From positions 372,001 through 436,000 of the forward strand of contig NZ_CBQZ010000001.1 of NCBI RefSeq assembly GCF_000689375.1: DNA of 64,000 bases, in the 5' to 3' direction. Positions 26,819 through 36,568 of this stretch are shown piece by piece. The DNA comes from Cardinium endosymbiont cBtQ1 of Bemisia tabaci (GTDB lineage: Bacteria > Bacteroidota > Bacteroidia > Cytophagales > Amoebophilaceae). Within the stretch, counting starts at the first letter, position 1. Each line of letters starts with the position of its first letter. The position numbers were made by a program, and so were the translations under genes. Below the pieces are notes generated by a model, which saw only the letters and a program-made list of their open reading frames with translations, searched no databases and was not told the origin of the DNA.

Positions 26819-27818
26819 ACGTCAGTTTTGGATTAGAAATTAAGAAAAGAGTATAAAAAGCTCCTTTGTGTTTTAAATTTGTGGGATTGAAAAATAATCA
26901 TAAAAACCAAAGGAGCCGGATATGAATGTATCAAAATTAGTTGAAATATATTACGCTGTTGATGAATTTCTTATAAAATTTATGCCTTATATGGAATCAC
27001 ATTTGTTACCTACTTCAGATAGAAAACCTACTAGAACATGTTCACTGATTTTGAGCGAAATAATGACAATATTAATTGCTTTTCATGTAATTGGCTTTAG
27101 AAATTTTAAGTTGTATTATATTCATTTACAACAATTTCATTCTAATGACTTTTGCAAGTTAGTAAGCTATAGTAGATTTATATCCCTAGTTCAAAGAACA
27201 GTAGTTCCATTTTACTTTTTTCTCAAAGTCTTTCTAAAACGAGAACAGGCTGTTATTTTATGGATTCAACCGCTATAAAGGTTTGTAATATAAAAAGAGC
27301 TTATGCTCATAAAGTATTTAAGACAATTGCTAGTAAAGGTAAAACTACTACTGGATGGTTTTACGGTAATCAAATTAAAACTTGATTGTCAATGATTTAG
27401 GAGAAATTATGAATTTTTCTCTTACTACAGGTAAGTCCAATGATAGATGGCCAGTAGAAAACTTATGTAAAAATTTGATCGGAAAAGTATTTGCTGATAA
27501 AGGCTACTTGAGTAAAGAATTATTTGAAAAACTTATGGGAAAAGGCATAGAACTGATTACTCAAATCAGAAAAAATATGAAAAATGCTTTCATGCCTATC
27601 TGGGATAAGCTAATGCTTCGAAAGAGATCTATCATTGAAACCATTATCGATCAGCTTAAAAATATTAGTCAGATAGAACACTCCAGGCATAGAAGTATAC
27701 CTAATTTTATTGTCAATTTAATAGCTGGTATTACAGCTTATTCACTAAAAGAGAAAAAACCGGCTATAGCTAATATATATACAACTGGTTTACAATAAGT
27801 CTAATCCGAAACTGACGT
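26819..27818 (+). mobile_element. IS982-family element, subfamily A copy 2
   Basis: Exactly 1000 bp with ACGTCAGTTTTGG and ACGTCAGTTTCGG-type ends in inverted orientation and a 5-bp TATAA duplication on both sides (26814-26818 and 27819-27823). The transposase is frameshifted. It lies upstream of, and divergent from, the metal-uptake operon, 121 bp beyond its operators. Confidence 0.92.
26922..27798 (+). pseudogene. IS982 transposase, subfamily A, two frameshifts
   Basis: Starts normally at MNVSKLVEIYYAVDEF. One T is missing from the run near 27217, so the frame ends shortly after 'VVPFYFF'. Around 27366-27383 extra bases (ACGGTAATC and AAAACTT in place of ACGGAATC and AAACTT) restore the original frame, and 27382-27798 encodes the catalytic C-terminal half, including 'FADKGYLSKE' and 'RSIIETIIDQLKN'. 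The gap removes the first catalytic aspartate region from any one product, so it is inactive unless these are sequencing errors in homopolymers. Confidence 0.85.
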
Positions 27819-27823
27819 TATAA

Positions 27824-28235
27824 AGAAATCACAATAAAAATGGCTCCATCAGTCTATTGAATAGACCGTCAACAAAACGACCGCATAAATGGTCTAAAAA
27901 GAACAAAAATACAGATAAATATTATTCAGTATAAATATAAATATATTTCATAATCAATACAAAATATATGTTTATTACATATAAACTTTAACAAATATAT
28001 ACCTATAAAGGGGATAACAAATCATATATTTGGATATTTAGCCGAATAAAATATTGTTAAAAATTTTTATTAAATCATTATTAGCTATATATATTTAATT
28101 TTAAATGCTTTACTTTAATATATATTTTAGGGATAGTAAGGACACCAACTATTATTTTCTATCATCTTTTTTATTTAAATTGGGGCTGGTATAGTTGAGG
28201 ATTAAACTGCTTTTATATTTACAAATGCTAACACC
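27824..28235. other. AT-rich non-coding stretch between IS982 copy 2 and the DUF502 gene
   Basis: No coding frame is supported. A perfect 15-base palindrome GTCTATTGAATAGAC lies at 27852-27866, without a T tract. The remainder (27900-28130) is composed mainly of A and T and probably contains the promoter for the DUF502 gene, but I cannot place it confidently. Confidence 0.4.
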
Positions 28236-28847
28236 ATGAGAACCGAGCAACCGCTTATTAATAGGCTGATGCGCTATTTTTTTAGAGGGCTATTATTGAT
28301 CATTCCATTAGGTGGAACACTCTATTTAATTTCAGTAGTGCTGCGGAAAATAGATGGATTTGTTAGCCTAGGTATTCCAGGTTTGGGCATGTGCATTGTA
28401 GTGGCCTCTATAACCCTGTTGGGATATATAGGTACTACCCTTTTCGTTAAGTCAGTATTTGGCTTTACAGAAGCATTGATCAAAAAGGTTCCATTCATTC
28501 GTGCACTTTATTCTTACTTAAAAGATTTTACTGCAGCTTTTGTAAGCAGCAAAGAAAAATTCAATAAACCTGTTATTATTTTACTCAACAAAACCACCCA
28601 AGTCTATAGAATAGGATTCATTACAAAAGATGCGCTGGAAGTGCTTTCTATGCCTGGCCATATAGCCGTTTACCTACCGAATGCTTATGATTTAGCTGGC
28701 GTGCTTGTTATCGTTCCTCCAGAATTGGTTAAGCCTTTGGATCTACCTGGCTCTGAAGTAATGAAATTCAATTTTTCTGGAGGACTTACACCACTAAAAA
28801 ATACAGCCACCAAAACAAATAGGCCAGATGTAGATGCAACAGCGTAG
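28236..28847 (+). CDS. DUF502 family membrane protein
   Basis: A 203-residue protein with two membrane segments near the N terminus ('YFFRGLLLIIPLGGTLYLIS' and 'GMCIVVASITLLGYIGTTLF') followed by a soluble domain. The DUF502 family features are present: 'KVPFIRALYSYLKDF' after the second segment, then 'MPGHIAVYLPN' and 'GVLVIVPPE'. The family's biochemical function is not established. The gene lies about 100 bp upstream of tRNA-Ser and looks complete. Its C terminus is a hydrophilic tail that varies in this family. Confidence 0.85.
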   Translation: MRTEQPLINRLMRYFFRGLLLIIPLGGTLYLISVVLRKIDGFVSLGIPGLGMCIVVASITLLGYIGTTLFVKSVFGFTEALIKKVPFIRALYSYLKDFTAAFVSSKEKFNKPVIILLNKTTQVYRIGFITKDALEVLSMPGHIAVYLPNAYDLAGVLVIVPPELVKPLDLPGSEVMKFNFSGGLTPLKNTATKTNRPDVDATA

Positions 28848-28948
28848 CAGTAAGCGATCTATAAAGCGAAATAAGCTATTTTCAAAAAAACTTTTACAAG
28901 CTCCATTTTATTTTGTAATATTGCCTCTATCATAAATGTACTAGGTTG

Positions 28949-29035
28949 GGAGGGTTGGCAGAGTGGTTTAATGCAACGGTCTTGAAAACCGTGGTACTGT
29001 TAAAAGTACCGAGGGTTCGAATCCCTCACCCTCCT
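28949..29035 (+). tRNA. tRNA-Ser (anticodon TGA)
   Basis: A class II tRNA: acceptor 5' GGAGGGT pairs with 3' ACCCTCC, the anticodon loop is CTTGAAA with TGA centred, a long variable arm 'TACTGTTAAAAGTA' follows, and the T arm contains GGTTCGAATCC. It reads UCN serine codons. No CCA is encoded. Confidence 0.95.
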
Positions 29036-29133
29036 CATATTAATATTATTGGTAATAAGTACAAAGGATACGCTTACATACAAATGGTTGGACCTATCTA
29101 TAATATGATTTTGTATACAAAGTAACCACCACT

Positions 29134-30900
29134 ATGAAGATTTATCTGCAGTTGGCCTTATGGTTTCTTATATACCCTTTAGAACATACTGCTGTGGCCA
29201 AACCAAGCCTACGCTTAGGTATGCCAGATTGCCATCCAAAACTTTTATTGGCCCAATACGAAGCAGCTAAAAAAGTTTACAAGAGAGAAGCTTATGCTGA
29301 GGCAAAGTCATTATTTGCTGAACTCATAAAAATACAACATCCTCCTTCTCTTTCTCCCTATATCCATTTCTACTATGGATTAGCTGCCTATCACAATGGA
29401 GAAAAAGCAATTGCTCATCAGATGTTTTTAGAAATGCAGGAAAAATTTCCAGCTTGGAATAAGCAAGATGAAATCCATTATTGGTGTGCGCAATGTAGCT
29501 TTGAAGAGGGATCTTTTGAAGCGGCTTTGGGTGCGCTTGCTTTGATTAAAGATAAGCATATGGCTGGATCAGTGCTACACCTAAAAAAATTTTTCTTAAA
29601 AAAAATAGAGGATCATGCCCATCTACAAGAGCTGATTGAAAAATTTCCAAATGACCCTATTATTAAGACTATTTTACATAAAAAAGTCGCACGAGCGGCC
29701 TATCTTACGCAAGACTTTTCATTAATCAATCAGTTAAAACAGAAATATAATTTTGCAGACTATACATACGATCCCTTGAAACATGTAAAGTCTAAGCATA
29801 AAACCGCTTATGATGTAGCGGTTTTGCTTCCTTTGTTTGTCAACGAGTTGGACTATGAAGCATGTACAGACCAATTTGTTATTGAGCTATACCAAGGTAT
29901 ACAGTTGGCCATAGAAAAACTTGCTCAAGATGGTATTGTGATTAATCTTTTTACGTTTGATACGAAAAGAAGCGTAGAAGTTACCAAAGCATTGCTGGCA
30001 CAAGAAGCCATGGCCTATATGGATCTGATCATAGGTCCACTCTATCCCGATACGATCCCGTTGGTTGCTGCATTTGCTAAAAAACATAAAATTAACCTTG
30101 TAAACCCTATTTCTGATAACTCTACGATAACCCATAGTAATCCATTCGCTTTTCTTTTTCAGCCCGATTTAGAAACTTTTGCACAAAAAGCAGCATCGCT
30201 TACACTAAATGATATATATGACAAGCCAACAGTGCAACCTTATATAGGGGTATTTTATGGTATGGAACACAAGGATATATTACAAGCGACCGTATATAAA
30301 CATAGGATTGAGCAGCAGCTGGGTAAGTCAATAGATTTATTTGTACAACTTTCTCATAAAACTGCTAAAAATTTTTTGGAAGAAAACCAAGAAGAAGAAA
30401 AAAATCTTGAAAATAGGGAGCAAACGCAATTAGATTTAACCAATTTAACCCATATCTATGTGCCTTCTCAAGATGAGTTGGTGGTTTCTCAGGTAATAAG
30501 TCTTTGTTTAAAACTTGGTATTAAGCCACAAATTATAGGCCATGAGCAGTGGATAAAAAAAGAAATACTAAATATTTACCAACTAGAAAGATTGCCTATT
30601 TTATTCTTATCTCCGAACTATATTGACTATAGTAGGCCTGCGTTAAGTATTTTTCGGAAAAAATTTTTTGAAAAAAATGCAACAAAACCCAATGAAAAAA
30701 GCTACATTGGCTATGAAATGATGCTATTTTTTGGTCGGATGCTAGGTGATTATGGTACTTATTTTCAAAAAAAATGGGAAAACATGCAGTACAGTGGCCT
30801 TATTTTTCAGGGTGTATCCTATGGAAAGCATCATGCCAATCAGCATATTCCAGTATTACGATTTGTAAAAGATAAATTTTTATGCTTCTCTATCAAATAA
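29134..30900 (+). CDS. Secreted protein with N-terminal TPR-like repeats and a type 1 periplasmic-binding fold (LpoA-like)
   Basis: A 588-residue protein with a signal peptide (cleavage likely after 'TAVA', residue 22). Residues 38-200 form helical TPR-like repeats ('AYAEAKSLFAEL', 'GLAAYHNGEKAIAHQMF'). From about 230 the sequence 'DVAVLLPLFVN', 'ELYQGIQLAIEKL', 'DLIIGPLYPD' and 'NLVNPISDN' matches the type 1 periplasmic-binding fold of Peripla_BP_6 and LpoA/LppC. The combination parallels LpoA, the outer-membrane activator of PBP1A, and Bacteroidota proteins annotated as amino-acid ABC binding components. No transporter genes are adjacent. Since a PBP1A gene is in the window, an activator role is a reasonable but unproven inference. 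Confidence 0.7.
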   Translation: MKIYLQLALWFLIYPLEHTAVAKPSLRLGMPDCHPKLLLAQYEAAKKVYKREAYAEAKSLFAELIKIQHPPSLSPYIHFYYGLAAYHNGEKAIAHQMFLEMQEKFPAWNKQDEIHYWCAQCSFEEGSFEAALGALALIKDKHMAGSVLHLKKFFLKKIEDHAHLQELIEKFPNDPIIKTILHKKVARAAYLTQDFSLINQLKQKYNFADYTYDPLKHVKSKHKTAYDVAVLLPLFVNELDYEACTDQFVIELYQGIQLAIEKLAQDGIVINLFTFDTKRSVEVTKALLAQEAMAYMDLIIGPLYPDTIPLVAAFAKKHKINLVNPISDNSTITHSNPFAFLFQPDLETFAQKAASLTLNDIYDKPTVQPYIGVFYGMEHKDILQATVYKHRIEQQLGKSIDLFVQLSHKTAKNFLEENQEEEKNLENREQTQLDLTNLTHIYVPSQDELVVSQVISLCLKLGIKPQIIGHEQWIKKEILNIYQLERLPILFLSPNYIDYSRPALSIFRKKFFEKNATKPNEKSYIGYEMMLFFGRMLGDYGTYFQKKWENMQYSGLIFQGVSYGKHHANQHIPVLRFVKDKFLCFSIK

Positions 30901-30939
30901 AAATAAGATTTTAAATGGATGAACAGGCGCAAACTTCCT

Positions 30940-31548
30940 TTATCTTAGAGATGAATAGGTATAGATAGATCTTAATCGCTTTCCATTTGCTGCCCTTATA
31001 TACCAATTATTTTTAAATTTTTTATTGATGGCTTGTCCTGCTATGATGACTAAGTTCTCTGCATTTCTAGCCTGCGCACCATCTGTCCAATTAAAAGAAC
31101 CTGTAATGACATATGTATCATCAATAATCATTACTTTATTATGTGCATAACCAACTGTTTTATCAATTATAATAGGAATACCATGTTGTAACAAACTGTT
31201 TACTTTACTCCCCTTTGTAGTTTGTGCATCTTTATCTATTAATAACTGAACGGTTACCCCATGTTGATGCGCTTGTATCAGTGCATTTGCAATCTTTTTA
31301 GAGGTGATCACATAGGCCTGCACAAGGATTAATGCTTTGGCAGATAGGATCTTGGCTACAATAAGATCCATACAAGGGTCTTGTGGTGTAAACCAAACTT
31401 GTATGGCTAGGTCTTCATCAGACCGATTGGAGCTGTTACAAGCGGTATAATTAACCAATAAACTGCTAAAAGCAATGAGCGCAGTGGCTAAAAATTTAAT
31501 CCAAATATTGGGGATATGTGGCAACTTTCGAATGGTAGACTGCTTCAT
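30940..31548 (-). CDS. Phospholipase D-like nuclease (single HKD motif), membrane- or lipid-anchored
   Basis: A 202-residue protein. After a hydrophobic N-terminal segment (about 17-33) a lipobox-like 'NYTAC' gives Cys37. The catalytic HKD motif is complete: His136, Lys138 and Asp143 in 'HNKVMIIDD', followed by 'ITGSFNWTDGAQARNAENL' as in the Nuc-type endonucleases, which act as dimers with one motif each. Substrate could be DNA, RNA or phospholipid. It stands alone between an LpoA-like gene on the other strand and the MlaD gene. Export implies action in the periplasm or outside the cell; host contact is possible but not shown. Confidence 0.88.
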   Translation of the reverse strand: MKQSTIRKLPHIPNIWIKFLATALIAFSSLLVNYTACNSSNRSDEDLAIQVWFTPQDPCMDLIVAKILSAKALILVQAYVITSKKIANALIQAHQHGVTVQLLIDKDAQTTKGSKVNSLLQHGIPIIIDKTVGYAHNKVMIIDDTYVITGSFNWTDGAQARNAENLVIIAGQAINKKFKNNWYIRAANGKRLRSIYTYSSLR

Positions 31549-31639
31549 AAAGGGTTCTAATCAGATGGCTAGTAAATAGAACAAAGAAGGAAATAAAATG
31601 GATAAAAATTTGTCTTAATAAAGCAGTCTAGTATACTTT

Positions 31640-32536
31640 TTATTTATGCTTTTTTAAACCGAACAAAGAAAAGTGTACATAACGCGAAGGCCGTTTTCTT
31701 AGATCAAAGAGCAATGCATCCAAATTTTCTACACTATGATTAAATTTATGATAGAGCGTTGGATCATTTATAAGCAACCCCAAACTGCCATGACCACTAG
31801 TGGTCTGTTGTATGAATTTTTCCAGATCTTGTAATATATGATTGACTCTAAAAGATATATCCTTAAATGGAATAGATTGCATCTCCATAACTAGGCTATT
31901 TATAGTAGGAAGCATAGCCGGTATACCTTTTTTAGGATCTGCCAATAGTGAAGAAATAGCAATTATATTTTTTGCAATAGTGTTTATGTTAGATTCAAGC
32001 TGACCCATAGTGCTGTTTAAGATTGCACTTGTTTTTTCAAAATTGAGTAGAATGGCATTTACGCCTTCAGTCGTTTTAATCAGATTTTGAGTAACCGTTG
32101 CAATCTGTGCCGTCATTGCCTTAAGATCAACATCATTAAAATCTGGATGAATCTGGCCAATGATAATGTCTTGCCTACCGATAGGACGTCCTTCTTGGAG
32201 CTCAATTTCTAAGGCATTACCTTCCATCATACCGGCATTATTCAACATAACTTTACTGGTATCGGTTAAAGGAAATTGTTTTTCTACCTCAATGGTAACC
32301 AGTGTGCTATAATTCTGTTTAGGCTGAATTTCTACTTTTGTGACCATGCCTACCACATGACCTTTTAGTTTAACAGGCGCCGAAACGCATAAGTTCTTAT
32401 TTACAGGGTAAGAAACTTGGTAATGATTGTATGTAGAAAATACATTATGGCCTTTTAGAAATGAAAAACCATAATACAAAGTGCCCAAAGAAGATAGCAC
32501 TAATAAGCCTATCGTATAGTTCTTATTTATTTTCAT
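31640..32536 (-). CDS. MlaD/MCE-family lipid transport protein
   Basis: A 298-residue protein with one N-terminal membrane anchor (residues 9-28) and an MCE domain directly after it ('YPVNKNLCVSAPVKLKGHVVGMVTKVEI', here spanning about 43-72). The C-terminal half is helical with several Ile/Leu heptads, as in MCE proteins that form hexameric lipid tunnels. In Bacteroidota it takes the role of MlaD in phospholipid exchange between inner and outer membranes. Partner genes mlaE and mlaF are not in the window. It follows der on the same strand but is separated from it by a strong hairpin, so it likely has its own promoter. Confidence 0.88.
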   Translation of the reverse strand: MKINKNYTIGLLVLSSLGTLYYGFSFLKGHNVFSTYNHYQVSYPVNKNLCVSAPVKLKGHVVGMVTKVEIQPKQNYSTLVTIEVEKQFPLTDTSKVMLNNAGMMEGNALEIELQEGRPIGRQDIIIGQIHPDFNDVDLKAMTAQIATVTQNLIKTTEGVNAILLNFEKTSAILNSTMGQLESNINTIAKNIIAISSLLADPKKGIPAMLPTINSLVMEMQSIPFKDISFRVNHILQDLEKFIQQTTSGHGSLGLLINDPTLYHKFNHSVENLDALLFDLRKRPSRYVHFSLFGLKKHK

Positions 32537-32626
32537 ATTGGTATCTTTTGCATGTTTGGGTAAGAGAAAATAATATAAAGTAAAAAAATTATTTTGTAAT
32601 AAAGCAATTTACAAAATAACTCAATT

Positions 32627-32673
32627 ATTTGCAGCCAACCAATGGCTTGAATAGCCATTGGTTGGCTGCAAAT
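32627..32673. terminator. Perfect 20-bp hairpin between der and the MlaD gene
   Basis: Two 20-base arms (32627-32646 and 32654-32673) are exact inverse complements around a 7-base loop TTGAATA. Each arm starts or ends with an A/T run, so it could terminate transcripts in both directions. It lies 14 bp after the der stop codon and ends der transcription. Confidence 0.85.
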
Positions 32674-32686
32674 CTATACCGAAAGA

Positions 32687-33997
32687 TTACTTTTTCTTAA
32701 ATACTACCTGAACAGGCACACCCTCAAAGTCAAAATGGGACCTGAGTTGATTCACCAAATAGCTTTTATAATTAGGCTGAATATAGGTCGGGTGGTTGCA
32801 AAAGAAAGCAAATGTAGGGGCATGTCCAGTAACTTGCGTGCAATACTTAATTTGGATATGCTTCCCTTTTACAGCAGGGGGATGGTTTTTTTCAATAATA
32901 GGTAAGATGGCTTTGTTTAACTCAGAAGTGGAAATTTTTTTTACTTTATTTTGATAAACAGCAAGCCCTTTCTCAATGGTTTGATAGACCCGTTGTTTTT
33001 TTACAGTTGAAACAAATACAATGGGCAAATAGTCTAAAGGAGCCAGTTTGTGCAATAGATGTTTTCTATAGCTGTCAGCGGTTGTAGCCTCTTTATCGAT
33101 CAAATCCCATTTATTTACTACTAAAACCATACCTTTTTTATACCGCTGTGCTAGTGCAATAAGCGAAATATCCTGCGCTTCTATGCCATGTTGGGCATCT
33201 ATCATGATCAAACAAATATCTGCGTCTTGCATGGCTTTTACGGCACGCAACACGGAATAAAATTCGATGGCATCGCGTACCTTTGATTTCTTCCGTATGC
33301 CTGCTGTATCGGTTAGGATGAACTTTTTATTATAGCGGTTGTATGGGGTATCTATTGCATCTCTGGTCGTACCAGAGAGCGGACTGACCATACTCCTTTT
33401 TTCATCTAATAATACATTTAAAAAAGAAGATTTACCTACATTTGGGCGGCCTAAAATAGTAAACCTAGGGAGCTTATTTGATGGGGCTTCTGTAATGGGT
33501 AGCTCTTTTAAGTGGGGCAACAAGGCATCTAGCAAATCACCTGTTCCAGAACCATTTATCGCTGCTATAGGAAATGGGGGACCAAGCCCTAAAGCATAGA
33601 AACTAGATGCAGCCATTTCAGCCATTAGACCTTCTGATTTATTGGCTACTAAAAAAACAGGCTTATTTATTTTCCGCAATAGATGGGCAAATTCTTTATC
33701 TAGATCGGTTGGTCCTTCTATACAGTCTACCATAAAGAGTACCAAGTTGGCTTCATCTAATGCAAGCTGAATCTGCTCGCGAATACCATGGGCAAAAGTA
33801 TGATCGGCACCAGACATATATCCCCCCGTATCAATAACGGTAAAAAATCTATTGCTCCACTGTGCATAACCATAGTGTCGGTCACGGGTAGTGTGGACAG
33901 AACCGTCCATAATGGCTCGTCTTTCTTCGATCAGTCTATTAAAAAAAGTAGATTTACCTACATTAGATCTGCCTACAATGGCCACTACATTTGCCAT
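32687..33997 (-). CDS. der: Ribosome-associated GTPase Der (EngA)
   Basis: A 436-residue protein with two tandem GTPase domains and a C-terminal KH-like domain. Domain 1 has 'GRSNVGKST' (9-17) and 'DTGG'; domain 2 has 'GRPNVGKSS' (about 183-191), 'DTAGIRKKS' and 'NKWD'. The KH-like domain includes 'HPPAVKGKHIQIKYCTQV'. It is needed for maturation of the 50S subunit. Length and motifs are normal. The gene is followed by a strong terminator. Confidence 0.97.
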   Translation of the reverse strand: MANVVAIVGRSNVGKSTFFNRLIEERRAIMDGSVHTTRDRHYGYAQWSNRFFTVIDTGGYMSGADHTFAHGIREQIQLALDEANLVLFMVDCIEGPTDLDKEFAHLLRKINKPVFLVANKSEGLMAEMAASSFYALGLGPPFPIAAINGSGTGDLLDALLPHLKELPITEAPSNKLPRFTILGRPNVGKSSFLNVLLDEKRSMVSPLSGTTRDAIDTPYNRYNKKFILTDTAGIRKKSKVRDAIEFYSVLRAVKAMQDADICLIMIDAQHGIEAQDISLIALAQRYKKGMVLVVNKWDLIDKEATTADSYRKHLLHKLAPLDYLPIVFVSTVKKQRVYQTIEKGLAVYQNKVKKISTSELNKAILPIIEKNHPPAVKGKHIQIKYCTQVTGHAPTFAFFCNHPTYIQPNYKSYLVNQLRSHFDFEGVPVQVVFKKK

Positions 33998-34245
33998 ACA
34001 TTAAAGTAAAATTAAAAATCTGAAGCTACCGTACCCTCTCGACAGCCCAATAGCTCTGGTGGATCACCCGATCACTTTATATAAGGCACCAGGATACCGC
34101 AGAATCGTATAGGGGATACGTACGAGCAAGCTTTAAAATAAAGGGCTAAATTTAATATAAATCCTACCCAAAAGCAACCTACTTATAAGAGGGAAAAGAG
34201 CTTAGCCTGCCTATTAAACGGCAGCGCTGGATGGTAACCAATCCA

Positions 34246-35118
34246 TTATTGGTTTTGCCATTTTGTTACACAAAGGGCCAGGCTATCTTGCCAATGGGGG
34301 ATCTTGACTTGAAATACAGTTCGGAAAGAAGATTTATTTAATACACTATAGTAAGGCCTTTTAAGTCCTACTGTAGCAGATGATCGGGGGATTACGGCAC
34401 AACGATTGGGTAAAGCAGCAGCAATAGCATAGGCAAAATCATACCAACTGGCTACTCCTTCATTGGTATAGTGATAGATGCCAGAGGGATAGTCGGCTAG
34501 ATTATTTTTTGCTATTTTTTCGACTATTTCCCAAATGGCTGCTGCCAGGTCATAGACATAGGTAGGACTGCCTATTTGGTCATCTACCATCTCTATAACA
34601 TCCCCTTTCTGGGCCCATGCGACCATTTTGGTAAAAAAGTTATCTCCTTTTTCACCATATAGCCATGCGGTTCGAATGATATAAAAATGGGTAGCCCGTG
34701 CTGCCACCATTTGTTCGCCAGCTCGTTTGGATTGACCATATTGATTCAGCGGATCGGTGGGATCATTAGGGCTTAATGGACGGCCTTTTGTAAGGCCAAA
34801 TACATAGTCTGTTGAAATATGGAAGAGCACAATACCATACTTTGCCGCCAATGCTGCCAAGCAGCCTGCACCTAAGCTATTTACCTTAAAACAGGTTGCT
34901 GCTTCTTGTTCTGCCCGTTGCACATTTGTATAAGCCGCACAATTTATAATGTAGCGAACGGAATGGGCTCTGATACAAGCCTCTATTTGGCTACCATCTG
35001 TAATATCCAGCATGAACTTGCTGCAAAAAATGGGCGCAAAGAAAGGCCGCGCTTTAAAAGTATCCTGTAAAGCAACGCCCAACTGACCTCCTGAACCAGT
35101 AACTAAAACAACAGACAT
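34246..35118 (-). CDS. rmlD: dTDP-4-dehydrorhamnose reductase family protein
   Basis: A 290-residue short-chain reductase of the RmlD type. NAD(P)-binding 'TGSGGQLG' is at 7-14, 'NCAAYTNVQRAE' follows, and the catalytic pair is Tyr127-Lys131 in 'YGQSK', with 'STDYVFG' just before. The family reduces dTDP-4-dehydrorhamnose to dTDP-rhamnose for surface polysaccharides. The other rml genes are not adjacent, so the exact substrate is uncertain; some relatives work on other nucleotide sugars. The gene stands alone, with 248 bp downstream to der lacking any feature I can name. Confidence 0.85.
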   Translation of the reverse strand: MSVVLVTGSGGQLGVALQDTFKARPFFAPIFCSKFMLDITDGSQIEACIRAHSVRYIINCAAYTNVQRAEQEAATCFKVNSLGAGCLAALAAKYGIVLFHISTDYVFGLTKGRPLSPNDPTDPLNQYGQSKRAGEQMVAARATHFYIIRTAWLYGEKGDNFFTKMVAWAQKGDVIEMVDDQIGSPTYVYDLAAAIWEIVEKIAKNNLADYPSGIYHYTNEGVASWYDFAYAIAAALPNRCAVIPRSSATVGLKRPYYSVLNKSSFRTVFQVKIPHWQDSLALCVTKWQNQ

Positions 35119-35717
35119 AGCCTTTGGTAAGATGGCCTATACAAGTAAACAATGGGGCAAAGGAGCAGGTTTTGTTCTCCCTTACATGAAAGTTTATTTT
35201 AAAAAAATGTAAAAAGCACAGACAAGCACCATTATTAGATCCAAAAAGATTGAATTCAAAAAAATTGCAATAATATATTTTTTTTATTACCATTAAGTAT
35301 AAGCATAAGCCAACTAAAGCTAGAAGTTGCTAAGAAACTTAGCTACCCAAAAAACAGTTTTAGCTGCTTTTTGGCAGATATAAATCTAGCTGCAATGTAG
35401 TAGGGCTTAGGATATATAAAAAAACAAAAACAAAAATCTAAATGAATGATCCAGGTGAGTACGCCAATATGGATAAAAGACCTAATGACTATTTTATATC
35501 TACTAAGCTGCTTAAACCCATTCCAGTAGATGCATGAGCCAATCGTATATAAAGAAATAGATATACTTGATAAACTGTTTTTAATGTATTGCTTTTTTAT
35601 GCATAACCAAAGAAATATACTATATGCAAGACACAATACCAAACTAATTATGGAAACATGCTGATGGCATACTCCATAATACAATTTAAGTTTTATTTAA
35701 ACCAAATTTACATTATT
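35119..35717. other. Long divergent intergenic stretch before the lysine-rich lipoprotein gene
   Basis: The stretch is highly AT-rich and no gene is convincing. A 113-codon minus-strand frame (35343-35684) encodes a hydrophobic protein with three possible membrane segments but has many Ile, Phe and Tyr as expected from AT-rich chance, no family resemblance and no ribosome site; I do not call it. It may be a degraded membrane-protein gene. Confidence 0.35.
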
Positions 35718-36194
35718 ATGTCCAGATCTACAAACAAACTAATTTTTTTATTATTTTTACCTGTCTTAACAGCAGAAAAATGCACTGGTAGTAAAAACGG
35801 AAACGTTAAACCAAACTCCTCTACCATTTCGGCTAGCAAAACGGAAGCTGTTGCCGATGCAATGCCTTTAACTCATATTGTAACTACTGAGGCACAATTA
35901 GATGGGAAAAAGGAAGAAAGCAATGGTAAACCAATGGTGGGACCCAAAATTAAAGCTACTATACCAAGTATACAAGAATCAAAAAACAGAGAAACTACTC
36001 AAAACGATCAATCTGGGGAAGGGGAACATGTATTTACAACAAAAGAAGATAAGCAATCTATAGATTTAAGTAATAAAGAAGCTGGTTCTAGAACAATGGA
36101 TGATGATAATACAATCAAGGTAATAAACAAGAAGAAAGAAGTAAACAAGACAATAAAGAGGCTTGCTAAATATTTTAAGAAGAAAAATAAATAA
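35718..36194 (+). CDS. Short lysine-rich secreted or lipid-anchored protein of unknown function
   Basis: A 158-residue protein starting MSRSTNKLIFLLFLPVLTAE. The hydrophobic segment (7-18) is followed by Cys22, a possible lipid-attachment site, although the residues before it (AEK) fit a lipobox poorly. The mature part is hydrophilic and low in complexity (Ser, Thr, Lys, Glu, Gln), probably disordered, and ends in a basic tail 'KRLAKYFKKKNK'. I do not recognise a family. The start at 35718 is preferred to an ATG 20 codons upstream because it gives a regular signal peptide. The same MSRS start and architecture occur in the acidic lipoprotein at 43899-44726. A host-directed role is possible but not shown. 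Confidence 0.5.
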   Translation: MSRSTNKLIFLLFLPVLTAEKCTGSKNGNVKPNSSTISASKTEAVADAMPLTHIVTTEAQLDGKKEESNGKPMVGPKIKATIPSIQESKNRETTQNDQSGEGEHVFTTKEDKQSIDLSNKEAGSRTMDDDNTIKVINKKKEVNKTIKRLAKYFKKKNK

Positions 36195-36568
36195 ATAAAC
36201 GCTAAAAATATATTTTCAAACTAGCCTTTACAATATACATTCCGGCAACTAGCTTTAGTGATTCAAAAAAACAAAAAGCGTTTATCTAAAATACGCTACT
36301 AGACTAAAGCCATTTAGCCCTTACTTTTGGTGTTATCTTATTTGTTTAACGGTCATAAGCAATTTATTGCTTATGACCCTCCTGATGTAAATCTAGTATC
36401 TATTAAGATGGATAAGGTACGATAATTTTTCATAGCCAAGTAAGTCCCCTCCTTTCAAATATATAAGGTAAAATGCCCTTACTAAATATTATAAATAAGT
36501 GTGTATATTGTGTAGTGTAAAATTGTATTATATAGCTTTGATGAAAAAGCAATAACGAGCAATCATTT
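36195..36568. other. Intergenic stretch containing a terminator hairpin
   Basis: No coding frame is supported over these 374 bp. The only structured element is the hairpin at 36351-36378. The final 80 bp before 36569 probably hold the promoter of the Rpn-type gene. Confidence 0.45.
36351..36378. terminator. Perfect 12-bp hairpin
   Basis: GGTCATAAGCAA and TTGCTTATGACC are exact inverse complements around a TTTA loop. No long T tract follows on the plus strand. It lies 157 bp after the lysine-rich protein gene and may end its transcript. Confidence 0.55.

Noticed and set aside
35343-35684. 113-codon hydrophobic minus-strand frame
   Set aside because: Hydrophobicity follows from T-rich codons; no conserved motif, and it runs into the promoter region of the next gene. 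Kept only as a note on the intergenic stretch.
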